Assembly: GCA_021777055.1 (NCBI GenBank)
Contig: JAIQZO010000020.1
Span: 44,244 to 108,243, forward strand
Length of the DNA: 64,000 bases
From: Candidatus Anammoxibacter sp.
GTDB taxonomy: Bacteria > Planctomycetota > Brocadiia > Brocadiales > Anammoxibacteraceae
Direction of reading: 5' to 3'
Shown here: positions 34,254 to 43,852 of the stretch, piece after piece
Numbering within the stretch: position 1 is the stretch's first letter
Layout: each line of letters begins with the position of its first letter
Program-made: the position numbers and the translations under genes
Notes under the pieces: generated by a model
What the model was told of the DNA's origin: nothing
The model's input: only the letters and a program-made list of their open reading frames with translations
The model's database searches: none

Positions 34254-35585
34254 TTAATGTTTAAGATTACCACTAGCTTCCAATTCCAAGTGGTAACTAA
34301 TTTCCTTATGCTGACTAATATCAAGACCTGATGTTTCTTGCTCTTCAGTAGTTCTTAATCCCATAATTGCTTTGAGTATTAAAAGGATGATCATTGTAAC
34401 ACCAAAAGCGTATGCCCATGCGGCAAGGAACCCTACGCACTGTCTTCCCAGAAGGGAAATGCCTGCTCCGTCCCAGCCGATGAAGAATCCGTTTTCTGCT
34501 CCAGCCAATTCTGTAGAGTAAAGACCAACGGCAAAAGCGCCTATTGTTCCACCGACACCATGAACTCCAACAACATCCAATGCATCATCATAACCAAATG
34601 CTTGTTTCAGTTTTGTTGCGCCAAAATAGCATCCGATTCCGCCCATAATCCCCATTTGTATAGAACCAATAGGACCAACAAAACCTGCCGCAGGTGTTAT
34701 AACCACAAGACCGGCAACTGCTCCTGAACAAGCACCTAGTAAAGTAGGTTTGCCTGTGCCGATCCATTCGCAGATTACCCAGGTTAAACATGCTGTTGCT
34801 GCGGAAACGTTAGTTATAAGAAATGCAAATGACGCTGATGAACCTGCAGATAACGCACTTCCTGCATTAAAACCAAACCAACCAAACCAGAGTAAACCGG
34901 TACCAAGCATCACCATAGGCAAATTACAAGGTGGATTTATATTACTGGATTTACGTTTTCCGAGCATAATACAAACTGCTAACGCTGCTGCGGCTGAGTT
35001 AATATGTACAACGGTTCCACCTGCAAAATCCAGGATATCCATTCCTAAAGCCCAACCACCTTCACCCCATACCCAGTGGCAGACAGGGTCGTAAACAAAT
35101 GTACCCCAAACTGGTATGAAGATTAACCATGTGCTAAATTTCATACGGCCTTCTGCGGCACCGGAAATAAGGGCCGGAGTGATAATTGCAAACGTCATTT
35201 GAAACATAATGAATGTGTATTCCGGTATGGTTCCACTCATCGATTCCGGTGTTACACCATGTAATCCAGCCATGGATAACGAGCCAAAGAAGTGTCCGAT
35301 GTCTGGCCCGAATGCTATACTATATCCCCAAAATACCCACTGAATACTCATAACGGCCATACACATAAGGCTCATCATCAGCATGTTCAGTAGATTTTTA
35401 ACAGAACTCATCCCGCCATAAAAGAAAGCCAAGCCAGGTGTCATTAAAAGTACTAAGGCGCATGATACAAGCATCCATGCATTATCACCGGTGTCAATAG
35501 CCACAGCTTCATCAGCAAAAGCAACCTTAGTTGAAATTGCTATCAGAATAAAAAGCATGGCTGAAAAAAAACTAAATCTCCTCAT
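34254..35585 (-). CDS. amtB: Ammonium transporter AmtB (third copy)
   Basis: The 443-residue protein is a classical AmtB with a cleavable signal peptide (ends KVAFADEA) and 11 core helices. Hallmarks are TPGLAFFYGGM, DFAGGTVVHINSAAAALA with the first pore His, GWFGFNAGSALSAG and VVGVHGVGGTIGAFAVGLYS with the second pore His. AAAGGAGG lies 9 nt before ATG 35585. It differs more from the other two Amt proteins than they do from each other. The order here is glnK-amtB, with P-II upstream, and a strong terminator ends the unit. Confidence 0.97.
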   Translation of the reverse strand: MRRFSFFSAMLFILIAISTKVAFADEAVAIDTGDNAWMLVSCALVLLMTPGLAFFYGGMSSVKNLLNMLMMSLMCMAVMSIQWVFWGYSIAFGPDIGHFFGSLSMAGLHGVTPESMSGTIPEYTFIMFQMTFAIITPALISGAAEGRMKFSTWLIFIPVWGTFVYDPVCHWVWGEGGWALGMDILDFAGGTVVHINSAAAALAVCIMLGKRKSSNINPPCNLPMVMLGTGLLWFGWFGFNAGSALSAGSSASFAFLITNVSAATACLTWVICEWIGTGKPTLLGACSGAVAGLVVITPAAGFVGPIGSIQMGIMGGIGCYFGATKLKQAFGYDDALDVVGVHGVGGTIGAFAVGLYSTELAGAENGFFIGWDGAGISLLGRQCVGFLAAWAYAFGVTMIILLILKAIMGLRTTEEQETSGLDISQHKEISYHLELEASGNLKH

Positions 35586-35673
35586 TTGCTTAACCTCCTT
35601 TAATTTGAAAAACCATTCATAAAGTTAAGTTGGTAAACTTTTTTAGTTTACTAAGTTGACTGACTAGATACAT

Positions 35674-36033
<360 letters not shown>

Positions 36034-36183
36034 TCACAAAATAATATCATTAATGGTTGCTTATATAGTGTAATTACGATCAACACCTCCCCCCCTTTTT
36101 GTATTTTAAGAGAAGTGGTATTTAAAAAGTTGCCACTTCTCTCAAATAGAGCTAATTTCTTTCCATTAAAAGAATTTACATCC

Positions 36184-36227
36184 AAAAAAAAAGGCCGTAA
36201 CCCATTGATATCAATGGTTTACGGCCT
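36184..36227 (-). terminator. Strong rho-independent terminator
   Basis: Arms AGGCCGTAACCCATTGA and TCAATGGTTTACGGCCT (36192-36227) form a 17-bp stem with one mismatch and a 2-base loop. On the minus strand a run of nine T residues follows. It lies 8 bases after the stop of the small frame at 36236, which supports that frame being transcribed. Confidence 0.92.
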
Positions 36228-36235
36228 ATATATGC

Positions 36236-36526
36236 TTATGTGAAAACTAAATTGTTTAATACTATTAATCTATTATTTCTATTTTTATAAAGATTTACTT
36301 TTCTATTAAAAAGATTTGTGAAAACCTTATTTAGTTTGCTAATCTTTATTTCTAAACATTTAACACAATCTTCTATCCGTTCTCTACGGGTAAACTGATT
36401 CTCTGTTGAAAAAAAATAGCTATAAAAGCAGAGAAAGTAGTAGACTAAAAATGAGCAGAAATCAAGTATACTTCTCGCTTTTGTATTTAAAATCGTAGAA
36501 TATTTGTTAAGAATAAATCTAGTCAT
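36236..36526 (-). CDS. Small hypothetical protein followed by a terminator
   Basis: The 96-residue frame starts at ATG 36526 with GGAG 6 nt upstream. It is rich in Asn, Leu, Phe and Tyr with a central aromatic hydrophobic stretch (about 24-39, SFLVYYFLCFYSYFF) and a CVKC pair. The C-terminal third is basic. No family is recognised. A perfect-looking terminator directly after the stop is the main support. It could be a noncoding transcript instead. Confidence 0.4.
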   Translation of the reverse strand: MTRFILNKYSTILNTKARSILDFCSFLVYYFLCFYSYFFSTENQFTRRERIEDCVKCLEIKISKLNKVFTNLFNRKVNLYKNRNNRLIVLNNLVFT

Positions 36527-37203
36527 TATTAACTCCAAAAATTAACTCAGACTTACAAAATCGGTCTATATATTTACGAAATTGAAACAATATTGTCAAT
36601 AAAATTTCTGAAAAATTTTCTACCTAGTAATATGTTGCGTGTTGTAACGTGCTTGTCTGCGGGATGTTACATGGGAAGTCAGGGTGCATGTCCCGCCTGG
36701 GCACCCACCGTGTTTTTTTTTATAAGTTGTCCCAAAATGATACATATGCAGCATTTTATTTATACAAAAGATAAAACGTTATGGTTTTTTTTCCACTTTC
36801 TACATACAATTTTAGAAGATAAGAGAGCAAGAAAGTGTTTGGTTTTTTAATAGCACAATTTAATAAAATAATTACAACCCTTTTTCAGCTAGTTAAATAT
36901 ATGCATAGCAATTAATATGCCAAAAATATTAGAGAGGATGTGGTTATCGTAACAGCTGTAACTGCAGCATGTTATGTGTGGGCTGTGGTGCATGTTGAGG
37001 CGGCCCAAAATTCTTGCATTGATAATATATTAACGGTTTATATTTTTGCAAAGCGGTATGCTGTTTATGTAACACACATAACAATAACTAGTTACGCTTT
37101 GCATGTTAGCATGTTAACATTGTTAGCGTTTAAAATATTTCAGTTGGAAAACCCTATGCCTATCCGTTTGTCTCTACCGTAAAGAATTGGAGAAGGGCTA
37201 CTT
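36527..37203. other. Intergenic region with a GC-rich structured patch
   Basis: About 680 bases hold no gene I can support. A GC-rich patch at 36658-36711 stands out in AT-rich surroundings. A second patch at about 36950-37010 shares words with it (ATGTTA then GGTGCATGT). Two frames here (36593-36850 and 36940-37182) lack recognisable features. Confidence 0.45.
36658..36720 (+). ncRNA. Possible structured leader or terminator element
   Basis: GCGGGATGT (36658-36666) can pair with CATGTCCCGC (36686-36695). GGGTGC (36681-36686) can pair with GCACCC (36700-36705), followed by nine T residues at 36712-36720. The two stems overlap and exclude each other, as in an attenuator. No known riboswitch consensus was recognised, and no gene starts just downstream, so this is tentative. 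Confidence 0.3.
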
Positions 37204-37473
37204 TTATTGATTCTTTCTACGTTTTTTATATTTAAATCTCAAACAAAGTACCGTTAAACTAAGTGTAAAACCTGCTATATTTGCGGCTATAATTATAGTA
37301 TCCTTTATATGGACTCCATAAGAAATCCATAAAGCCATTCCAAAAAGCAAAAAAGTATACATTCCCGGAGAGACATCATCCAGCCTTTTTGTCTTTACCC
37401 CTTTAATAATTTGAGGTATAAATCCGCTTGTAACTATAATTGAAGCTAATATTCCTATAATCTTCCAATGCAT
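37204..37473 (-). CDS. SemiSWEET-type sugar transporter
   Basis: The 89-residue protein has three transmembrane helices and the PQ-loop signature GFIPQIIKGVKTKRLDDVSPGMY, with LLFGMALWISYGV in the third element. This is the half-size SWEET (MtN3/saliva) form, which dimerises to pass sugars across the membrane. A short basic tail (KYKKRRKNQ) ends the protein. It is on its own on the minus strand. The sugar is unknown. Confidence 0.9.
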   Translation of the reverse strand: MHWKIIGILASIIVTSGFIPQIIKGVKTKRLDDVSPGMYTFLLFGMALWISYGVHIKDTIIIAANIAGFTLSLTVLCLRFKYKKRRKNQ

Positions 37474-37655
37474 ACTTCTCTATCTTTGCATTTTGCTGCT
37501 ATGCTTATACCAATTAAATATGTTAAAATCTGCATTCAACGCTGGAGTTGTCTTGTTCTCTGTTCCAGCCAATATGGGCAGCTTTAAAATTAAGAACTAC
37601 ATGCAAAAAACGATAAGCTTATTTTTTGTACACTAGTTTAACAGATTACATTAAC

Positions 37656-38567
37656 ATGAAAAGGAAATTCTCAAGACAATCTGCAATTAAGATAGATACC
37701 AACAAAGATTTTTTAGATGTTAGCTCTGTATTTGGCAACGCGGTGGCATTGTTATTTGTTAGAATTATATACAATACAGTCCTTACTCCTATACACGTTA
37801 CATTTCTAGCATTAGTAAGCGGCGTCGCTGGTGTATTTTTTATTTACAGTGACGGAACTGTAAACCTGATTATAGGAGCCTTGCTTATTCAGGTAAAAAA
37901 TATATTTGATGCGGCTGACGGTAGCCTTGCAAGGGCAAGAAATACTCCATCAAGAATAGGCCGATTTCTTGATTCCGTAGTGGATTTTTTTATTGGCCTT
38001 TTACTTTTCTTTGCAATCGGATTAAATCTAAGCAAGGGTAACACGGCCGTTTATTTATGGCCGTTAGTAACATTAGCGTTCTTATGTTCCATGATACAAT
38101 GTTCTTATTATGTATATTATAATATTCAGTATCTACTAATTGCCCGCCAAAAAAATTCGGCTTCAAGGGCAGATGAATCATTTACAGATGATGATATGCG
38201 TGTTTATTCGGAACCATATAAGCAGGAGATTCTTCAGTGTTTGCAGCACCTTTTCCTTCTGTTTTATGGATGGCAGGATAAATTTGTGAAACTTGTCGAT
38301 CATGCCAGTCTTGGTTTGTTAAAGCGTTATCCCCGTGTTGTACCTTCTAATATAGATATGGTAAAATGGTATGACCAGAAAAGAATATTACAGCTAAATA
38401 GTGTTTTAGGGCTGGGAACACAACTGTTTTTGATGTCTTTTATGGTTGCAATTGGGCAGATGTATGCTTACTTGTGGATTGTCGTGTTGTTTGGCAACGG
38501 TTATTTGATTTGGCTTATATTGTACCGGATTAATTGTTTTAGACGATTAGAACTGTTAAACGATTAG
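37656..38567 (+). CDS. CDP-alcohol phosphatidyltransferase family protein
   Basis: The 303-residue membrane enzyme shows the complete family motif DG-x2-AR-x8-G-x3-D-x3-D: D88-G89, A92-R93, G102, D106, D110. Several hydrophobic spans surround it. It transfers a phospho-alcohol headgroup from a CDP-activated donor. The length and an extra middle region (about 165-225, polar) distinguish it from PgsA or PssA. ATG 37656 is preferred; an upstream TTG is possible, and neither has a good ribosome site. The acceptor is unknown. Confidence 0.85.
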   Translation: MKRKFSRQSAIKIDTNKDFLDVSSVFGNAVALLFVRIIYNTVLTPIHVTFLALVSGVAGVFFIYSDGTVNLIIGALLIQVKNIFDAADGSLARARNTPSRIGRFLDSVVDFFIGLLLFFAIGLNLSKGNTAVYLWPLVTLAFLCSMIQCSYYVYYNIQYLLIARQKNSASRADESFTDDDMRVYSEPYKQEILQCLQHLFLLFYGWQDKFVKLVDHASLGLLKRYPRVVPSNIDMVKWYDQKRILQLNSVLGLGTQLFLMSFMVAIGQMYAYLWIVVLFGNGYLIWLILYRINCFRRLELLND

Positions 38568-38575
38568 GAGATATT

Positions 38576-38995
38576 ATGCTCTTTGTTACTAAGCGGTTGT
38601 CATTTTGTGCGGCCCATAGATTGTTTAATCCCGGATTAAATGATGAAGAAAATGCAAAGCTTTTTGGTAAGTGTTCTTTTCCCGGTGGACATGGGCATAA
38701 CTATACTTTAGAGGTTACTGTTTGTGGGGATGTGGATAAAGAGACAGGTATGATTATAGATGTTAAAGTGTTAAAGGGTATTATTGAGTGTGAGGTTGTC
38801 TCTAAATTAGATCACAAGAATCTTAACACTGATGTAGCCTTTTTAAAAGATACAATACCGTCCGTTGAAAATATCGTAATGAAAATATGGGACATTTTGA
38901 ACGAAAAGATAGATAAAGGCAGGCTTTATGAGGTTAAGTTGTTTGAAACAAAAGATAATGCGGCTATTTATCGTATTGATCAAAAAAAAACATAA
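38576..38995 (+). CDS. 6-Pyruvoyl-tetrahydropterin synthase/QueD family protein
   Basis: The 139-residue protein has zinc ligands H14 (CAAHR), H39 and H41 (GGHGHNY), the catalytic-type C33, then SKLDHKNLN and PSVENIV of the family. The spacing C33-x5-HGH is that of tetrahydropterin-forming PTPS enzymes; QueD has C-x3-HGH. GTP cyclohydrolase I is encoded next, which makes the PTPS substrate. Together they point to a reduced-pterin cofactor pathway rather than queuosine. AGGAG lies just before ATG 38576, and the gene follows the phosphatidyltransferase by 8 bases. Confidence 0.88.
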   Translation: MLFVTKRLSFCAAHRLFNPGLNDEENAKLFGKCSFPGGHGHNYTLEVTVCGDVDKETGMIIDVKVLKGIIECEVVSKLDHKNLNTDVAFLKDTIPSVENIVMKIWDILNEKIDKGRLYEVKLFETKDNAAIYRIDQKKT

Positions 38996-39220
38996 AGCGA
39001 TTAAGCCACAACCAAATTGGGGTAAAGAATCCAGAATGCCGTATCCTGGATTCAGAATAAAGCATCAACTTGTAGTTTTGTTTTTATGTTATTAATAACA
39101 TAATTGCATATACTTTCCAACTTGAACCTTTTGTAGTTCTTACTCTTGAATCTGGAATTTTGTATCGAATAAAAACCATAAAATCTTTTAAAAACAAGTT
39201 TTATAAAGTAATAGAATAAA
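38996..39220 (+). repeat. Dispersed intergenic repeat, copy A
   Basis: It begins AGCGATTAAGCCACAACCA right after the preceding stop codon, contains CCTGGATTCAG-type words and ends AAAAACAAGTTTTATAAAG then TAATAGAATAAA. Both ends match the two tandem copies at 61529-62115. As there, it lies just before the start of the next gene. Confidence 0.65.
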
Positions 39221-39252
39221 GCTGATGCTGGAATTATTTAGGGAGAAACATT

Positions 39253-39858
39253 TTGGGAAAAATAGATGTCTGTTCTAAAGAGAAGAAGACAGACGTAAAC
39301 GTTGAATCTAAAGTTGAAAGATTAGTCAAAGAATTGATATTAGAACTGGGCGAAGATCCAGAAAGAGAGGGTTTGATAAAAACACCTAACCGTGTTGAAA
39401 GGTCTTTGCGTTTTCTTACCCACGGTTACAAAGAGAATGTAAATGAAGTGCTTAATGATGCAATATTTAATGAAGATTATGATGAAATGGTTGTTGTCAG
39501 GGATATTGACTTTTATAGTATGTGTGAACACCATATGCTTCCGTTTTATGGAAAATGTCATGTTGCTTATATTCCGGATGGAAAGCTCGTGGGGTTGAGC
39601 AAAATACCGAGATTAGTTGAAGTTTTCAGCCGTCGACTGCAGGTTCAGGAGCGTATGACAGTGCAAATAGCTGAAAGTTTACAGGATGTATTAAAGCCTC
39701 GCGGAGTTGCCGTTGTTGTAGAGGCGTTTCATTTCTGCATGGCGATGCGTGGTGTAAAGAAGCAAAATGCGTATGCTACCACCAGTAAGCTATTGGGGCT
39801 CTTTATGGATGACCGAAGTACTAGGATGGAGTTTATGAGCTTTATTCATAACAAATAA
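39253..39858 (+). CDS. folE: GTP cyclohydrolase I
   Basis: The 201-residue protein converts GTP to dihydroneopterin triphosphate. It has [14 protein letters not shown] near 35-48, zinc ligands in [18 protein letters not shown] and HFCMAMRGV, and [17 protein letters not shown], all family blocks. The start is TTG 39253 with GGGAGA 8 nt upstream; no ATG fits. It follows the PTPS-type gene across a dispersed repeat, so the two may once have been one transcription unit. A hairpin follows at 39864. Confidence 0.96.
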   Translation: MGKIDVCSKEKKTDVNVESKVERLVKELILELGEDPEREGLIKTPNRVERSLRFLTHGYKENVNEVLNDAIFNEDYDEMVVVRDIDFYSMCEHHMLPFYGKCHVAYIPDGKLVGLSKIPRLVEVFSRRLQVQERMTVQIAESLQDVLKPRGVAVVVEAFHFCMAMRGVKKQNAYATTSKLLGLFMDDRSTRMEFMSFIHNK

Positions 39859-39863
39859 AACAG

Positions 39864-39900
39864 GCAAGGAATGGGAATTTAGGGAATTTCCATTCCTTGC
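39864..39900 (+). terminator. Hairpin after folE
   Basis: GCAAGGAATGG (39864-39874) pairs with CCATTCCTTGC (39890-39900), a perfect 11-bp stem with a 15-base loop. The T-run after it is poor, so termination efficiency is uncertain. Confidence 0.6.
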
Positions 39901-40015
39901 GATTTATACATTAACAATCTCGTTTTGCGGGTTGATTTTCCACTACCATTCATGCTAGGCTGATTCCGAGAAACTGACACAGGGCATTGACAAAGAGTAT
40001 TTAAGTGTAGAATAT

Positions 40016-41284
40016 CTATGCATTCTTGCTTTTTGTGTTTAACATTTCAAGAAACCCTTCTACTCTAGTAGAAAACTGCCCATCTGTATATGTGCTGTCG
40101 TCAATGCAGTCACCATATAAGATAAGCGAAGGAATCCCATCCTTTCTTAGTTCGTCCTTTATGGCCGGTATCGCTGCTCCGTTACGTCTGCACCCCCACG
40201 AAGCAAACATGATAACGCCGTCAACATCATATTTGTTTGTTAACATCTTTAGTACTTTAAGTCTGTTCTCCAATGGTCCGTTATTATTATTGGAAATCAG
40301 CTTTCTTGCAAGGCTTTCATAAGGTTTGTTTGGGTCCATTTCGTCCCAAAATAGATGGCTGATCTCTTCAAATATGATCTTCACATTTAGATTGTTCTCC
40401 ATATTAGTTAGAAGATCACCACTAAAATAGGGTTTAAGTTCAAGCCAAAGTATTTTTGTTTTATTGTCATCTTGACGTTTTGCCCGGTTAACTGCTGTAC
40501 CTCTTTTGATATCTTTAATTAATAGATCGTAAAACTCTTCACATTCATCTGTGCCATAGATCAGATAGTTTTGGACTATAAGACCCAATGCATCGCTTCC
40601 TGTCAGTGGTGAATTTATGTCCATTCGCAGATTGTTAACCTCTAACATCTTTTCCCGTGTTCGATTTCCGCACTCAATATGTTTTTTTAGGATATCAATA
40701 TCCATCTTTTTTCCGAACGTTTTTTCCAGTACGGAGACAAAATCTTCCAGTTGTTGCGCAAGATAAGCAACGGCATCATCATTCATGTCATATGGTACAT
40801 CGAGCACCATAAAATCTTTTCCAGTTATAGATTGGCATATACCGGCCGTTTTCGGGTTGCTATCGCATAACGATGTTGTTGTTGCAATAAGGCTGGCCTT
40901 TGGGTAGAAATTCTTATATGCATAACCTATTGCCGCCCTGTGGAATGAGCAACCATCTGTTGGAACTCCGTGTGCTTCCGCTTCTAAGAGTGCGTTTTGT
41001 GTTTGTCCGATCTTTGAGAAAAGAGATGCTCCCACTTCCAGACAAAAAGAGTTTATCCCCATGGCATAGAGAATTTCTGGAGGTACGAACAGCGTTGTCC
41101 ATATAGTTTTATCAGGAAATCTAAACGCATCAAGCATTTTCTTTAGGACCACGCGTTTTGCAAAGGCTAAAGACTCCATGGGCTCATCAGTGTTCACTAT
41201 ATGTTCTTTGATATATAGAATACGGAGAAACTCTCTAAATAAAAACGGAGCAAACTTCTTTATCAAATTATCCTTTAGGCTCAT
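40016..41284 (-). CDS. 2-Hydroxyacyl-CoA dehydratase (HgdB/FldB-like) subunit
   Basis: The 422-residue protein belongs to the HGD-D family of two-subunit radical dehydratases and benzoyl-CoA-type reductases. Cysteine-bearing blocks for cluster binding are visible in GINSFCLEVGAS, GVPTDGCSFHRA and FASWGCRRNGAA, with the C-terminal DGQFSTRVEGFLE typical of the family. It follows the activase gene at 41414 on the same strand after 129 bases. Usual enzymes have two such subunits; only one free-standing copy is here, and the second may be the domain fused to the activase. Substrate unknown. Confidence 0.87.
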   Translation of the reverse strand: MSLKDNLIKKFAPFLFREFLRILYIKEHIVNTDEPMESLAFAKRVVLKKMLDAFRFPDKTIWTTLFVPPEILYAMGINSFCLEVGASLFSKIGQTQNALLEAEAHGVPTDGCSFHRAAIGYAYKNFYPKASLIATTTSLCDSNPKTAGICQSITGKDFMVLDVPYDMNDDAVAYLAQQLEDFVSVLEKTFGKKMDIDILKKHIECGNRTREKMLEVNNLRMDINSPLTGSDALGLIVQNYLIYGTDECEEFYDLLIKDIKRGTAVNRAKRQDDNKTKILWLELKPYFSGDLLTNMENNLNVKIIFEEISHLFWDEMDPNKPYESLARKLISNNNNGPLENRLKVLKMLTNKYDVDGVIMFASWGCRRNGAAIPAIKDELRKDGIPSLILYGDCIDDSTYTDGQFSTRVEGFLEMLNTKSKNA

Positions 41285-41413
41285 ATATTTCTATAAATAT
41301 TAAAATTTGTTTTGAATTAGTTACAGTGATACCACTCTGTAATCTTATTAGAAAATAATCAAAATTCTGAATTCTAGGTACTGCATACGTTGAATAGCTA
41401 CAATGTTTTATCA

Positions 41414-43336
41414 TTATGCCACGTTAACGGCAAGCTGTTCAATAAAGGCTTCAACCCTTGTTTTTATCTGCCCCTCACTTCCTTTGCTATAATCGCAGTT
41501 TAATGGAAGTAAAGGGATATTGAATTTTGCAAACTCTTTTTTTATTAACGGATAGTCCAACAAGCTATGATCGCAAAACTTTAAAGAGTGATAGATTGAA
41601 CCTGAGATAGAACACTTTTTCATATGCTTTATTACATTATCAATCCTTTCTACTACGTTTGTCATCCTTGAACACGGTATTTTTGTTAAATACCTTTCTG
41701 CAAGTGCAAGATATGGATCATTTGTTATTGCTACTTCTGCATCATAGTACCTGGTTCCACTGCATAGATCATCTGCTACGACCCTGGCGCCGGCATCTTC
41801 GATAATTTTAACAATCCCTTCATCCTCAACTATCCCCCCCCACAGCATTATGCTTGGCAACTTTCTGTTGTCAAATATCTGATCTTTCTGCTTCAGCAGG
41901 AGGTTTAAATATTCTATAAACTTTTCAGGAACAGCATTCATGCCCTTCTTTAATACGGAAAAGACTTCGTGCCCGGATTGGGCAATATAACCATTCCACT
42001 GTTTCTCTACAAAAAGCTTAACTTTTTCCCTCACAGTGTTGTAAGCTGAGATACTTGAATTTATATCATCAACTGTGAGTTTAAGGTCAAATCTTTTCTC
42101 AAGCTCTTCTTTATAATTTTTTAGTAGTTTTGCGTAATATTTTATAGACAAATCGTTTACCGTCTTTGGAAGATCTATCATATAATTAAATCTTTTACCG
42201 GATGTGTCCATCTTTACCCATGCATCATAAAGTCTTCTCATGCCATCACAAGAGTTAGTAAATACCACACCTGCCAGGTTATCAAGCGCTCCCGACATCT
42301 TCTGATCTGCTACTGCTTTTATGTAAGGGCAGAGATTTCCACATAGTACATCATCAGAACATCCATCTCCCTCCTTACCGCTTACACGTACAGGGTGAAA
42401 CCCTGCAGCTCTTATGATCTCTACAGGAACATATGAGCAAAAGTACCCTATTTTCGGTAGTGAACTGTCATTAATATCGGAATTATATTCAAGCATGGGG
42501 TTTTGAGTACTGGAAGCTGTCTCCGCCTGTACTATCGTCGCTGGCTTATCTGCGATATTTATACCCACCTTCTCTATTCCAATTATCGCCGCTCCCAGTG
42601 CACCAACTATTTGTGGTTCCGGTGAAATATATATCTTGGTTTCCAGCTTCTTCTCCAGCTCTTTAACAACACCGATATTTTTTGCCACACCGCCGCTCAT
42701 TATGATGTCGTCATCTATGCCAACCCTTTTTGCCTGTGCAACTATTCGTTTTGCAATTGAGGTATTGAGGGATTTGCAGATATCTTCAACTTTACTGCTG
42801 GCACCAATTAGAGATACTACTTCAGATTCTGCAAATACAGTACATAAATTACTGATGCTTATCTCTTTTGTGCCTTTTAATGATATATCCCCCATATCGT
42901 CCAGTTCTATCTCCAGAGTACGGGCCATAACCTCTAGGAATCTCCCGGTACCTGCGGCACATTTATCGTTCATTGTAAAATCAAGTACGTTTCCGTTTTT
43001 ATCGAGCTTAATAACTTTACTGTCCTGCCCCCCGATGTCAATTAGCGTCCTTGCTTTTGGGAAATAGTAGTTTGCTCCTTTTGCATGGCAGGTAATCTCT
43101 GTAACGGTTTCATTTGCAAACGGGACTCTAATCCTGCCGTAACCGGTAGCGATAATAATCCCCAGATCTTCTTTCTTTATTCCGGCACTGGTAAATATTT
43201 GCTTAAGTACAAGATCTACTGCTTTCTTACTGCTGGCGCCCGTTAATATTATCTCAGATGCTATTATTTTCTTTTGATCATTGATTATCACCGCATTTGT
43301 AGAAAGTGATCCAATGTCAATTCCAAGACTCAGCAT
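41414..43336 (-). CDS. Acyl-CoA dehydratase activase (HgdC/BcrA-type) fused to a dehydratase-like domain
   Basis: The 640-residue protein has an N-terminal ASKHA ATPase (about 1-260). It shows GIDIGSLSTNAVI, LIDIGGQDSKVIK, cluster Cys C126 in NDKCAAGTG and C165 in ISNLCTVFAESE, and MSGGVAKNIGVV. The C-terminal 350 residues resemble the HGD-D dehydratase fold (GYFCSYVPVEIIRAAGF, GNLCPYIKAV, TNSCDGMRRLYDAW, SEGQIKTRVEAFIEQL). ATG 43336 is chosen because GGAG lies 6 nt before it. The ATPase drives one-electron reduction of the dehydratase partner encoded downstream. The fusion suggests a self-contained radical system. Confidence 0.88.
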   Translation of the reverse strand: MLSLGIDIGSLSTNAVIINDQKKIIASEIILTGASSKKAVDLVLKQIFTSAGIKKEDLGIIIATGYGRIRVPFANETVTEITCHAKGANYYFPKARTLIDIGGQDSKVIKLDKNGNVLDFTMNDKCAAGTGRFLEVMARTLEIELDDMGDISLKGTKEISISNLCTVFAESEVVSLIGASSKVEDICKSLNTSIAKRIVAQAKRVGIDDDIIMSGGVAKNIGVVKELEKKLETKIYISPEPQIVGALGAAIIGIEKVGINIADKPATIVQAETASSTQNPMLEYNSDINDSSLPKIGYFCSYVPVEIIRAAGFHPVRVSGKEGDGCSDDVLCGNLCPYIKAVADQKMSGALDNLAGVVFTNSCDGMRRLYDAWVKMDTSGKRFNYMIDLPKTVNDLSIKYYAKLLKNYKEELEKRFDLKLTVDDINSSISAYNTVREKVKLFVEKQWNGYIAQSGHEVFSVLKKGMNAVPEKFIEYLNLLLKQKDQIFDNRKLPSIMLWGGIVEDEGIVKIIEDAGARVVADDLCSGTRYYDAEVAITNDPYLALAERYLTKIPCSRMTNVVERIDNVIKHMKKCSISGSIYHSLKFCDHSLLDYPLIKKEFAKFNIPLLPLNCDYSKGSEGQIKTRVEAFIEQLAVNVA

Positions 43337-43852
43337 TTTTGTCTCCATTTTTGAGTTTAGGGAAAAACGTTACTATGCTTATAACACTTGTTAAGATAAG
43401 ATAGTTTAATATATTAATACCTAGTTAGATCGTTCTTGACCAGTTATGGATATTGTTTTGTAGTAAAGGGAAAAACTCTGGACTTAGAATCAATTGGTGG
43501 CAATCACTTAACGTTTGTAAAATAAAGAAATATAAACATGAAAGGTTAAGGCAGGTCCTTAAATTGATGGAAAGAGAGTGATGTTTTTGCTGCAAACAAT
43601 AATTATTGTAGTAATTTTGATCGAATAGGTATAAAAGTAAAACTTAAAATTTCAACTTAACGTAAATGTATTAAACAAAAACAAATTTAATAGAATTAAA
43701 TAAGCAATTATTATTATATTTAGAAAAAAAAACTAAGACAAGGCTTAAATAAAAAAAAAACTTTATAACTATTGTCTACAGAATTCTGTATTTCATAAAA
43801 ATCGCACAATCTTAAGAAAAAGAAGTTTATGTAAAGTAATACGGTAATGTTT
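43337..43852. other. AT-rich intergenic region
   Basis: About 515 bases lie between the activase start and the flippase stop, both minus strand. The part nearest 43337 should hold the activase promoter. Long A-runs occur at 43722-43765. No coding frame is supported. Confidence 0.45.

Noticed and set aside
36593..36850. 85-codon frame across the GC-rich patch
   Set aside because: It crosses a T9 run and overlapping stems and has no ribosome site; the patch is better read as structured DNA or RNA.
36940..37182. 80-codon GTG frame before the SemiSWEET gene
   Set aside because: No family features; a weak ribosome-like AGAGAGG is not enough to support it.
38576..38995. Assignment as QueD (queuosine synthesis)
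   Set aside because: The Cys to HGH spacing is five residues, not three, and GTP cyclohydrolase I is adjacent; the PTPS type is more likely, though family overlap means it is not excluded.
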